DNA of 25,638 nucleotides from Thermoplasmata archaeon (lineage in GTDB: Archaea; Thermoplasmatota; E2; DHVEG-1): assembly GCA_030637965.1 (NCBI GenBank), contig DAOWFO010000046.1, forward strand, positions 1 through 25,638. The letters run 5' to 3'. The stretch's first letter is position 1, and each line of letters starts with the position of its first letter. Below the pieces are notes generated by a model. It worked only from the letters and a program-made list of their open reading frames with translations. It did not search any database and was not told the DNA's origin. A program made the position numbers and the translations under genes. Positions 14,766-22,603 of the stretch are shown here, piece by piece.

Positions 14766-15185
14766 TTACTCTACTAGTTTCCTAGTAGTCCAAATATCCT
14801 CCTCAAGTTGATCGTAAACTTCTTCTTCATCTGATTCCTCAATAGAAGGAATTGACTGATTTTTATTCAAAATAGTAGTTCTTATTGGTTTATTTTTTTC
14901 TTTAGAATATTTCAAAATTATTTCCTTTTTTAGTTGCCAGTAATGTGTTCTCCATTCTCTCCCATCATAAAGAGTTGTCTCTTCTCGTTCAGTAGAAAGC
15001 ATCCCTTCTTCCTCCAATATATAAAATAATTGTCTATCTTCAGGATCCAATACATTGTCGATAACACGGTCATCGAATCCAAATATATCCAATACAAATC
15101 CTGCATCTCGACGAGCCTCTTCAACGTCCACTCCAACCCTATGTGCTATAGCTCTTGATAAATCACTTAATGTAACTATATTCAT
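14766..15185 (-). CDS. DUF6015-like protein
   Basis: 139 residues from ATG 15185, with GAGGTT nine bases upstream; a GTG at 15209 would add eight residues but lies before that site. The N-terminal 90 residues look like a compact helical, winged-helix-like domain: TLSDLSRAIAHRVGV, DPEDRQLFYILEEEGMLSTE and then TTLYDGREWRTHYW. I tie this tentatively to DUF6015, a family I know from Thermoplasmata. The remaining 50 residues are a charged, probably flexible tail, first Lys-rich and then Glu/Asp-rich. A DNA-binding or regulatory role is possible but unproven. It is transcribed away from the gene at 15366. Confidence 0.7.
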   Translation of the reverse strand: MNIVTLSDLSRAIAHRVGVDVEEARRDAGFVLDIFGFDDRVIDNVLDPEDRQLFYILEEEGMLSTEREETTLYDGREWRTHYWQLKKEIILKYSKEKNKPIRTTILNKNQSIPSIEESDEEEVYDQLEEDIWTTRKLVE

Positions 15186-15333
15186 TTTTACTAAAACCTC
15201 TTCTCGCACTTTCTTTAAATTTTTACTTATTGCTATTTGTAACTCATAATATATATACTTTTTTAAAATTTTTAGTTAAAGTCGAAAAAACAAAGCAATT
15301 AGTGTGCATATATTTTTTAAGGAAACATAAACC

Positions 15334-15340
15334 TTATAAG
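15334..15340 (+). promoter_or_regulatory. TATA box of the 15366 gene pair
   Basis: TTATAAG lies about 28 bases before the ATG at 15366, with no Shine-Dalgarno in between. This fits a leaderless transcript carrying both small genes. Confidence 0.45.
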
Positions 15341-15365
15341 TGATATTCGTGGTATCAACTATTCC

Positions 15366-15557
15366 ATGAGTAAAGAAAAAAATCCAGAAGAATTTCAAGG
15401 GGAGTGGCTTTTACTTTTTAACGACGAAATTATTGATCATAGCAATAATATTGAAGATATCTTAAAATTGGCTGAAGAAAAATATCCAGAAGACAGATTT
15501 CCAGATGACGATATAAAAATATCAAAAGTATTATCTGGAGATATAAGATTACATTGA
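15366..15557 (+). CDS. Small acidic protein, DUF5678-like
   Basis: 63 residues, acidic. The sequence EEFQGEWLLLFNDEIIDHSN, then IEDILKLAEEKYPEDRF and KISKVL, has the order strand-strand-helix-strand seen in DUF5678 proteins, which share a GxW(V/L)xL...I(D/V) strand pair and a following helix. The match is by pattern only. The gene lies four bases ahead of a retropepsin-like protease and shares its promoter, suggesting the two proteins act together, for example as partner, adaptor or regulator. Function is unknown. Confidence 0.65.
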   Translation: MSKEKNPEEFQGEWLLLFNDEIIDHSNNIEDILKLAEEKYPEDRFPDDDIKISKVLSGDIRLH

Positions 15558-15561
15558 TTGT

Positions 15562-15972
15562 ATGACAAATTCAAGCTTTATCTTTGATTATTGTAAATAC
15601 CCAATAATACCCGTTAAATTCCACTATAAAGGAAAAAGGACACCTATTATAGAAGCGTTATTAGATTCTGGCGGAGACTTTATCGTCATTCCAATGCCTA
15701 TCGCTCAGTATTTAGAATTGGAATTAGAAGAAGCAGGGGATGTTGACACTGCCGGGGGAACCGCATCTTTGTTTAAATCCACATTAAATATGAGTATTGA
15801 AAAGGATGAGCTGGTTAACTTATATGAGAATAATCAGATACATGTATCCGCTCGAAATGATATACCAGTTCTATTAGGGCGGAGTCCGATTTTTGAAGAT
15901 TATGAGATAACCTTCAAAAAGCAAAAAAATCAACTTATACTGAAACATACAAAAGGGAAGAAAGAAAAATAA
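15562..15972 (+). CDS. Retropepsin-like aspartic protease
   Basis: 136 residues, a single-domain clan AA aspartic protease that would act as a homodimer. The catalytic loop is LLDSGGDFIVIP with Asp at 35 (D-S-G rather than the more common D-T-G). The second family landmark, VLLGRSPIFEDYEITF, is in the C-terminal third and matches the LGR/LGxD...F..F end of retropepsin-like proteins. No signal peptide or membrane segment is visible, so it is probably cytosolic. It may cut a peptide substrate; which one is unknown. It follows the small DUF5678-like gene by four bases and no other gene follows before the tRNA. Confidence 0.8.
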   Translation: MTNSSFIFDYCKYPIIPVKFHYKGKRTPIIEALLDSGGDFIVIPMPIAQYLELELEEAGDVDTAGGTASLFKSTLNMSIEKDELVNLYENNQIHVSARNDIPVLLGRSPIFEDYEITFKKQKNQLILKHTKGKKEK

Positions 15973-16048
15973 TAATCAAGATAACTATTATAAATATTTT
16001 AAAAATTAAAAACATGGATAATATAAATAAAATGGATAACCTATTACC

Positions 16049-16071
16049 TCCCATAATTTATTTATATGGGA
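16049..16071. repeat. Hairpin between the protease gene and tRNA-Lys
   Basis: TCCCATA (16049-16055) pairs fully with TATGGGA (16065-16071) around a nine-base loop. Outside it, CCT/ACC and GGTAGG segments could extend the stem with a bulge and a large internal loop. There is no T run directly after the stem, so it is not a simple intrinsic terminator. It might be part of a small RNA or a 3' end structure of the protease message. Confidence 0.4.
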
Positions 16072-16163
16072 ACCTGTATATCGGTAGGCTATTTCAGTAT
16101 TAGATTAGATAGAATATGATATATATAGAAGTATGGTGTAAATGTTGAGTCCTGGTCCATAAT

Positions 16164-16237
16164 GGGCCTGTAGCTCAGCTAGGTAGAGCATCTGGCTTTT
16201 AACCAGGTGGCCAAGGGTTCGAATCCCTTCAGGCCCG
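16164..16237 (+). tRNA. tRNA-Lys (UUU)
   Basis: A full cloverleaf of 74 bases. The acceptor stem GGGCCTG pairs with CAGGCCC, with G as discriminator. The D arm contains AGCTCAGCTAGGTAGAGC. The anticodon arm is 16191-16207 with loop CTTTTAA, so the anticodon is TTT (16198-16200). The T stem AAGGG/CCCTT encloses TTCGAAT. There is no intron, and the 3' CCA is not encoded (CTG follows). It lies 35 bases before rpoH on the same strand. A TATA-like ATATATATA about 40 bases upstream is its likely promoter. Confidence 0.97.
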
Positions 16238-16272
16238 CTGAAAAAATGATATGCTAGGAGGAAAAGGATACA

Positions 16273-16536
16273 ATGGTAAAAGAGAAGATACGGATACAAT
16301 TTAATATAATGAGCCATGATCTAGTTCCACTCCACGAGATAATTTCTGAAAAAGAAAAAACTGAATTACTTAAGAAATATAATATTGAACCAAATCGACT
16401 TCCAAAAATCCTATCTACCGATCCCGTATCTATTTCCATTGGGGCAAAACCAGGACAAATTGTAAAAATCATTAGAAATAGCCATACTGCTAAAGAAGCA
16501 ATTGCTTATAGGTTTGTTGTAGAAAGTAGTATATAA
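16273..16536 (+). CDS. rpoH: DNA-directed RNA polymerase subunit H (Rpo5)
   Basis: Small core subunit of archaeal RNA polymerase, equal to the C-terminal domain of eukaryotic Rpb5. It sits at the jaw near incoming DNA. 87 residues. The family pattern is visible: SHDLVPLHEIISEKEKTELL, KKYNIEPNRLPKIL, DPVSISIGAKPGQIVKI and the closing AIAYRFVVE. AGGAGG (16256-16261) stands eleven bases before the ATG. It is the first protein gene of the RNA polymerase operon and follows tRNA-Lys closely. Confidence 0.95.
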   Translation: MVKEKIRIQFNIMSHDLVPLHEIISEKEKTELLKKYNIEPNRLPKILSTDPVSISIGAKPGQIVKIIRNSHTAKEAIAYRFVVESSI

Positions 16537-16549
16537 TAGGTGTAAATAA

Positions 16550-19500
16550 ATGAGAAAACTTGTAGATTCTTTTTATAGAGATCGTAGTATTGTAAACCAC
16601 CAGATTGCATCATATGATGATTTTTTAGAACGCAGATTACAAAACATTATCGATAGTACAATGATTGGTCAAGAAGAAGAAATGGAAAGGGGTTTTATTT
16701 ATCCAGAAATCGAAGGATATAAGATAAAATTTGGTAAAATTACAGTTGGAAGCCCTGAAGTTAAAGAAGCAGATGGTACTAAAAGACCGTTAAAACCCAT
16801 GGAGGCGCGACTTAGAGACTTAACATACGAAGCGCCCTTAACATTAGAATTCATACCTGTAAAGGATGAAGTAGAATATGAACCAGAAGAAGTAAAAATT
16901 GGTAATCTTCCTATTATGCTGAAATCTAAGGCTTGCAATCTTGCAAAGTATAACATCGAGAAAAAAAAGGAACATGAATTAACAGAAGAGGAGTATAAAA
17001 AAGAACTCCAAAAATTGCAAGAGGATCCCCTGGATCCTGGTGGATATTTCATTAGCAATGGTACTGAAAGAGTGCTAATTACAGTTGAAGATCTTGCTCC
17101 AAATAGAGTTCTTGTTGAAAAAACTAGCAGATATGGAAGAACTGTTGAAGTTGCTAAGGTATTTTCACAACGAGAAGGATACCGTGCCCTAACTGTTGTA
17201 GAAAAAAAGAAAGATGGAATGCTAATGGTATCTCTACCAACAACTTATGGTCAAATACCTTTGATGATTTTACTAAGATCACTAGGAATGGAAAGCGATG
17301 AGGAAATCGTTGACATTATAAGCGTAGATCCTAAAATGAAACCATTTATTCTTGCTAACATAGAAGAATGCGCAAATGAATATGGAATAACAACAATGGA
17401 GGAAGCAGTTGCGTATCTTGGAAAGAAATTCGCAGGAGGGCAGGCAAAGGAGTATCGAATTAAAAGAGTTGAAACTCTTATGGACAGAAATCTTCTACCT
17501 CATCTTGGTAATGAGCCTACTGATCGTATTACTAAAGCTATTTTTATGGCTCGAATGGGTATGGCTGTATTGGAGTTAGCATTAAATAAAAGGGAAGAGG
17601 ATGATAAAGACCATTATGCGAATAAGAGATTAAAGCTTGCAGGAGATCTTATGGAGGATCTTTTCCGTGTCTCCTTAACCGCTCTATGTAAAGATTTAAA
17701 ATATCAGATAGAAAGGGTCCATGCAAAAGGTAAAGAAATAAAGATTAGTTCATCACTTCGATCAGATGTTTTGAGTCAACGTATACATCACGCCCTTGCT
17801 ACAGGGAATTGGGTTGGGGGAAGAGCAGGTATATCACAACTTCTTGATCGAACTAGCAACCTTGCAGTTTTAAGTCACCTAAGGAGAGTTACTTCTCCAC
17901 TAACAAGATCCCAGCCACATTTTGAGGCCAGAGATTTACATTCCACACAATGGGGACGATTATGTCCAAATGAAACACCCGAGGGGCCAAATTGTGGTCT
18001 CGTAAAAAATCTGGCACTTACTGTAGAAATTTCAGAGGGCTCTCCAGAAAAAGAGGTTGAAAGTGTGCTTAAGGACTTAGGTGTTAAAGAGATTTCTAAA
18101 AAATTAACTGGTACTAGAGTTTATCTGAATGGAGATTTAATAGGAATGCATTCCAAAGGAAAAGAACTTGTACAAGATATTAGAGATAGGCGAAGGAATG
18201 GATTAATAAATAACGAAGTAAACGTTGCATATTATAAAGATGAGAATGATGTTATTGTAAATTGTGACTGTGGTCGATTAAGAAGGCCTCTGGCCGTTAC
18301 AGAAAAAGGTAAACTATTGTTTACTAAGAAAGATCTTAGTAAAATGAAAGAAACAGATACCAAGTGGATTGACCTTGTAAACAAGGGGATTATTGAATAT
18401 ATAGATGCAGAGGAAGAAGAAAACACACTCATTGCATTAAAAGAGGATGAAATCACAAAGGATCATACCCATATGGAATTAGATTCTATGTGCATTCTTG
18501 GAATAGGTGCTTCTCTTGTACCATATCCAGAGCACAATTCATCCCCCAGAATAACTATGGGTGCAGGTATGGGTAAGCAATCTCTTGGTTTTTGTGCCTC
18601 AAATTATAGAATTAGACCTGATACAAGAGGTCATCTAATGCATTATCCTGAAAGACCTCTTGTCCAAACTCATGCTACAAAATATTTAAAATTTAAAGAA
18701 CGACCTGCAGGGCAGAATTTTATTGTTGGTGTTGCGTCATTCAAAGGCTATAATATGGAAGACGCCCTTATAATGAATAAATCAAGCATTCAAAGAGGAA
18801 TAGGACGAAGTACTTTCTTCAGAACTTACAGCAGCGAGGAAAAACGTTATCCAGGGGGTCAAGAGGATCATTTTGAGATTCCAGAACCAGAATGCAGAGG
18901 TGTGCGGAGCGAAGATTCTTATCTAAACCTTGGAGAAGATGGTCTTATATCACCCGAATGTGAAGTAAAAGGTAGTGATGTACTTGTTGGAAAGACCTCA
19001 CCACCAAGATTTCTTGAGGAACCCACTGATTTCCTAACCCCACAAAAAAGGAGAGAAACTTCAGTAACAGTTCAACATGGAGAAGGAGGAACTGTGGATA
19101 AGGTCATGTTATCAGAATCTGTAAATGGATCCAGGATGGTTAAGATAAAAGTTCGTGAAGAACGTATACCTGAATATGGAGATAAGTTCGCATCAAAACA
19201 TGGTCAGAAGGGAGTTATTGGATTTCTGGTACCTCAAGAGAATATGCCATTTAATGAACAGGGAATGTCTCCAGATCTGATCATCAATCCACATGCAATT
19301 CCAAGTAGAATGACTGTTGGTCATGTACTTGAAATGATAGGGGGAAAAGTAGGAGCATTAGAAGGAAGATTTGTAGATGGAACAGCTTTTAGTGGTGAAA
19401 AAGAAGAATTGCTCCGCGATGCTCTAACTAAAAACGGATTTAAACATAACAGTAAAGAAATACTATTCAATGGAGAAACTGGGAAACAATTAGAAGTTGA

Positions 19501-19912
19501 TATTTTTGTTGGATGTATCTATTATCAAAAACTTCATCATATGGTAGCTGGGAAAATACATGCACGTTCTAGAGGACCAGTTCAAATACTAACCAGACAA
19601 CCTACTGAAGGTAGAGCTAGAGAAGGTGGTCTTAGATTTGGAGAAATGGAAAGAGACTGTCTTATTGGCCATGGAGCATCGATGGTTATTAAAGATCGTT
19701 TATTAGATGAGTCTGATCTTACTATTAAATATGTGTGCAATACTTGTGGACATGTTGCAATACGTGATAGGCATGGTAATTTGCGTTGTTCTGTATGTGG
19801 AGATAAGGCAAACATATACCCTATTGAGATGAGTTATGCATTCAAACTCCTAATGGATGAATTAAAATCTTTAGGTATTGCACCAAGATTAAAGTTGGAA
19901 TCTTTAGTATAA
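16550..19912 (+). CDS. rpoB: DNA-directed RNA polymerase subunit B, unsplit (Rpo2)
   Basis: Second-largest catalytic-core subunit, 1120 residues in one chain. Many methanogens and halophiles split it into B'' and B'; Thermoplasmatota keep it whole, as here. Landmarks are DPGGYFISNGTERVLI in the early third; then RVTSPLTRSQPHFEARDLHSTQ (positions near 455-475, cited in part) and WGRLCPNETPEGPNCGLVKN. The fork region is followed by GFNMEDALIMNKS-like KGYNMEDALIMNKSS, and GDKFASKHGQKGVIG is in the hybrid-binding region. A C-terminal zinc ribbon, CNTCG and CSVCG, lies at about 1062-1084. ATG 16550 follows a GGTG and sits 13 bases behind rpoH. No indel breaks the frame. Confidence 0.98.
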   Translation: MRKLVDSFYRDRSIVNHQIASYDDFLERRLQNIIDSTMIGQEEEMERGFIYPEIEGYKIKFGKITVGSPEVKEADGTKRPLKPMEARLRDLTYEAPLTLEFIPVKDEVEYEPEEVKIGNLPIMLKSKACNLAKYNIEKKKEHELTEEEYKKELQKLQEDPLDPGGYFISNGTERVLITVEDLAPNRVLVEKTSRYGRTVEVAKVFSQREGYRALTVVEKKKDGMLMVSLPTTYGQIPLMILLRSLGMESDEEIVDIISVDPKMKPFILANIEECANEYGITTMEEAVAYLGKKFAGGQAKEYRIKRVETLMDRNLLPHLGNEPTDRITKAIFMARMGMAVLELALNKREEDDKDHYANKRLKLAGDLMEDLFRVSLTALCKDLKYQIERVHAKGKEIKISSSLRSDVLSQRIHHALATGNWVGGRAGISQLLDRTSNLAVLSHLRRVTSPLTRSQPHFEARDLHSTQWGRLCPNETPEGPNCGLVKNLALTVEISEGSPEKEVESVLKDLGVKEISKKLTGTRVYLNGDLIGMHSKGKELVQDIRDRRRNGLINNEVNVAYYKDENDVIVNCDCGRLRRPLAVTEKGKLLFTKKDLSKMKETDTKWIDLVNKGIIEYIDAEEEENTLIALKEDEITKDHTHMELDSMCILGIGASLVPYPEHNSSPRITMGAGMGKQSLGFCASNYRIRPDTRGHLMHYPERPLVQTHATKYLKFKERPAGQNFIVGVASFKGYNMEDALIMNKSSIQRGIGRSTFFRTYSSEEKRYPGGQEDHFEIPEPECRGVRSEDSYLNLGEDGLISPECEVKGSDVLVGKTSPPRFLEEPTDFLTPQKRRETSVTVQHGEGGTVDKVMLSESVNGSRMVKIKVREERIPEYGDKFASKHGQKGVIGFLVPQENMPFNEQGMSPDLIINPHAIPSRMTVGHVLEMIGGKVGALEGRFVDGTAFSGEKEELLRDALTKNGFKHNSKEILFNGETGKQLEVDIFVGCIYYQKLHHMVAGKIHARSRGPVQILTRQPTEGRAREGGLRFGEMERDCLIGHGASMVIKDRLLDESDLTIKYVCNTCGHVAIRDRHGNLRCSVCGDKANIYPIEMSYAFKLLMDELKSLGIAPRLKLESLV

Positions 19913-19932
19913 TATTTATAAAGGGTTTAATT

Positions 19933-22602
19933 ATGGAAAGAACAAATAGTATTACAAAAAAGATTGGAAGTATATATTTTTCGCTTCTCTCACCAAAAGA
20001 AATAAGAAAAGTGAGTGGTACAAAAGTTATAACAGCTGACACTTATGACGATGATGGATTTCCAATTACTATGGGGCTTATGGATCCGCGGATGGGTGTT
20101 GTTGAACCTGGATTACGATGCAAAACATGTGGCCAAAGAGTAGGTAAAGATAAGTGTCCTGGACATTTTGGCCATATAGACTTAGCAATGCCAGTTATAC
20201 ATGTAGGACACATAAGAACCATTCGAGACTGCCTACGCTCAACATGTAGGGAATGTGGACATCTACTATTAAGTAGTAAACAAAAAGATGAATATTTTCA
20301 AGAATTAAAAAAGTATGAACAAGAAGGGAAGAACAAGGCACCACTATTCAAACAAATTATAACGGAGGCTAGAAAGGCTGACAAATGTATCTCATGTGGT
20401 AGAGAAGTAGGAAAAATTGAACTTGATAAACCTACCTCTTTAAGAGAAAATGGCAAGAAGCTAACACCTTCTGAGGTAAGAGAATGGCTTGAAAAGATAC
20501 GCGATGAGGATTTACCTCTATTAGACATTAATATAAAATCAGCCCGACCTGAATGGTTGATCCTTACCGTTTTACCAGTACCACCTGTTACTGTAAGACC
20601 ATCTGTAACTCTCCAATCTGGAGAAAGATCAGAAGATGATCTTACACACAAGCTTGTTGATGTCATACGGATAAATCAACGATTACAGGAAAATAGAGAT
20701 GCTGGTGCACCTCAGCTTATTGTCGAAGATTTATGGGAGCTATTACAATACCATATAACAACATATCTTGATAATCAGACATCTGGAATACCTCCTGCAC
20801 GTCATCGTTCTGGTAGACCTTTGAAGACTCTTGCCCAACGTCTAAAAGGAAAGGAAGGTAGGTTTAGAAGTAATCTCTCTGGTAAACGTGTCAATTTTTC
20901 AGCTCGCACTGTTATCTCCCCTGATCCTAATTTAAGTATAAACGAAATTGGAGTTCCTATAAGAATTGCAAAAGAACTGACTGTTCCAGTTAGAGTTACA
21001 GTACATAATATTGACTGGTGTAAAAAAATAATTATACAAAAATTCTCAGTTAATGGAGATTCTAATGAATACATCCCCGGTGTTAACTACGTTGTAAAGG
21101 ATACAGAGGGTATGAAACGGCGTATCAAAGTTACTGAGAAAAACGCAGAAAATATCGCTGAAAACCTGGAAATTGGTTCAATAATTGAAAGGCAATTAAT
21201 GGAGGGAGATATCACTTTATTTAATCGTCAACCATCTCTTCACCGAATGTCAATGATGGCTCATAGAGTTAAAGTTGTACCTCATAAAACATTTAGATTC
21301 AATTTATGTGTATGTCCCCCATACAACGCTGATTTTGATGGGGATGAAATGAATCTCCATCTAATACAAGGAGAAGAAGCAAAAGCTGAAGCAGAAATAT
21401 TAATGAAAGTACAAGAGAACATCTTATCTCCAAGATTCGGTGGAGCAATTATTGGTGGAATACACGACATCATATCCGGGGGTTTTTTACTTACAAATAA
21501 AGATAGAAAAATACCGATCGAGGATGCTTCACATATCTTAGCCGCAACAGGATTTGAGGGTAAACTCCCCAAAGTCTTTACAGAGAATGGAAAAAGATAC
21601 GTAACTGGAAAAGACATATTCAGTACTTTATTACCTGATGATCTATATTTAGAGTTTAAAGCTAAAACGTGTTTAAATTGCGAAAAATGTACGGCACCAG
21701 ATTGTCCCTATAATGCATATGTTATAATAAAAAAAGGGATTCTTATGCAGGGGACAATTGATGAAAATAGCATTGGTGCCTTTAATGGAAGAATTCTAGA
21801 TAGAATAATCCGAGACCACGGCATGGGTGCAGGAAGGGAATTTATTGATAAGGTAACAAGACTAGCAATTGCAGCGATAACACTTTTTGGATTTACTACA
21901 AGTATTGAAGATGAAGACATTCCTGATGAGGCAAAAAGGCAAATTGAAGAGAGATTAAATAAAGCAATGAAAAAAATCGACAGCCTTGTAAAAGCATATG
22001 AGAATGATGAATTAGAATCACTTCCAGGTAGAAGTATAGAAGAAACACTTGAAATGGAAATAATGAGAGAAACTGGAAAAGCAAGAGATAGTGCTGGAGA
22101 AATAGCAGGTAAACATCTCGGTCTTGAAAATAGTGCAGTAATAATGGCAAAATCTGGTGCACGTGGATCTATGCTCAATCTTTCACAGATGTCAGGCTGC
22201 GTTGGACAACAGGCAGTAAGAGGTGAAAGAATACACAGGGGCTATCAATATCGAACATTACCACATTTTAAAAAGAATGACCTTGGTGCAAGCGCAAAAG
22301 GATTCGTTGCATCTTGTTATAAAAAAGGATTAACTCCAACAGAATATTTCTTTCATTCAATGGGGGGACGAGAAGGATTAGTAGATACAGCAGTACGTAC
22401 TTCTAGATCAGGATATATGCAAAGACGTTTGATTAATGCATTAGAAGATGTAAAAGTAGAGAGCGATGGTACTGTGAGACATGCTGGGGGACAGATAATA
22501 CAATTTGAATATGGTGAGGACGGTGTTGATCCTAGTAGAAGTATTGCAGGAAAATCTGTAGATGTTGATCGAATAATCGCTGATATTAGGGAGGGAGTCT
22601 AA
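19933..22602 (+). CDS. rpoA1: DNA-directed RNA polymerase subunit A' (Rpo1N)
   Basis: N-terminal two-thirds of the largest subunit, holding the catalytic centre. 889 residues. The clamp zinc sites are C63, C66, C75, H78 (CKTCG...CPGHFGH) and a second set in CRECG (105-108) and CISCG (152-155). The active-site motif NADFDGDEMN places the metal-binding Asp at 467, 469 and 471. KRVNFSARTVISPDP and FNRQPSLHRMSMMAH are typical core stretches. A four-cysteine insertion (CLNCEKCTAPDC) lies near residue 580. The frame ends just after the bridge helix/trigger loop entry region, the standard archaeal split point, and rpoA2 follows after one base. Confidence 0.98.
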   Translation: MERTNSITKKIGSIYFSLLSPKEIRKVSGTKVITADTYDDDGFPITMGLMDPRMGVVEPGLRCKTCGQRVGKDKCPGHFGHIDLAMPVIHVGHIRTIRDCLRSTCRECGHLLLSSKQKDEYFQELKKYEQEGKNKAPLFKQIITEARKADKCISCGREVGKIELDKPTSLRENGKKLTPSEVREWLEKIRDEDLPLLDINIKSARPEWLILTVLPVPPVTVRPSVTLQSGERSEDDLTHKLVDVIRINQRLQENRDAGAPQLIVEDLWELLQYHITTYLDNQTSGIPPARHRSGRPLKTLAQRLKGKEGRFRSNLSGKRVNFSARTVISPDPNLSINEIGVPIRIAKELTVPVRVTVHNIDWCKKIIIQKFSVNGDSNEYIPGVNYVVKDTEGMKRRIKVTEKNAENIAENLEIGSIIERQLMEGDITLFNRQPSLHRMSMMAHRVKVVPHKTFRFNLCVCPPYNADFDGDEMNLHLIQGEEAKAEAEILMKVQENILSPRFGGAIIGGIHDIISGGFLLTNKDRKIPIEDASHILAATGFEGKLPKVFTENGKRYVTGKDIFSTLLPDDLYLEFKAKTCLNCEKCTAPDCPYNAYVIIKKGILMQGTIDENSIGAFNGRILDRIIRDHGMGAGREFIDKVTRLAIAAITLFGFTTSIEDEDIPDEAKRQIEERLNKAMKKIDSLVKAYENDELESLPGRSIEETLEMEIMRETGKARDSAGEIAGKHLGLENSAVIMAKSGARGSMLNLSQMSGCVGQQAVRGERIHRGYQYRTLPHFKKNDLGASAKGFVASCYKKGLTPTEYFFHSMGGREGLVDTAVRTSRSGYMQRRLINALEDVKVESDGTVRHAGGQIIQFEYGEDGVDPSRSIAGKSVDVDRIIADIREGV
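22589..22597 (+). promoter_or_regulatory. Shine-Dalgarno site setting a TTG start for rpoA2
   Basis: GGGAGGGAG lies at the end of rpoA1; its GGAGG core is nine bases before TTG 22604. This supports the long form of Rpo1C with its lysine-rich extension over the later ATG at 22943, which has no such site. Confidence 0.7.
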
Positions 22603-22603
22603 A

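Noticed and set aside
16105..16317. 70-residue minus-strand frame with PEGIRTLGHLVKSQMLY
   Set aside because: It is the antisense translation of the tRNA-Lys gene, a well-known false protein that recurs in databases.
21708..22178. 156-residue minus-strand frame inside rpoA1
   Set aside because: It lies wholly within a certain gene on the other strand, is Ser/Ile/Phe-rich as expected for an antisense shadow, and shows no domain.
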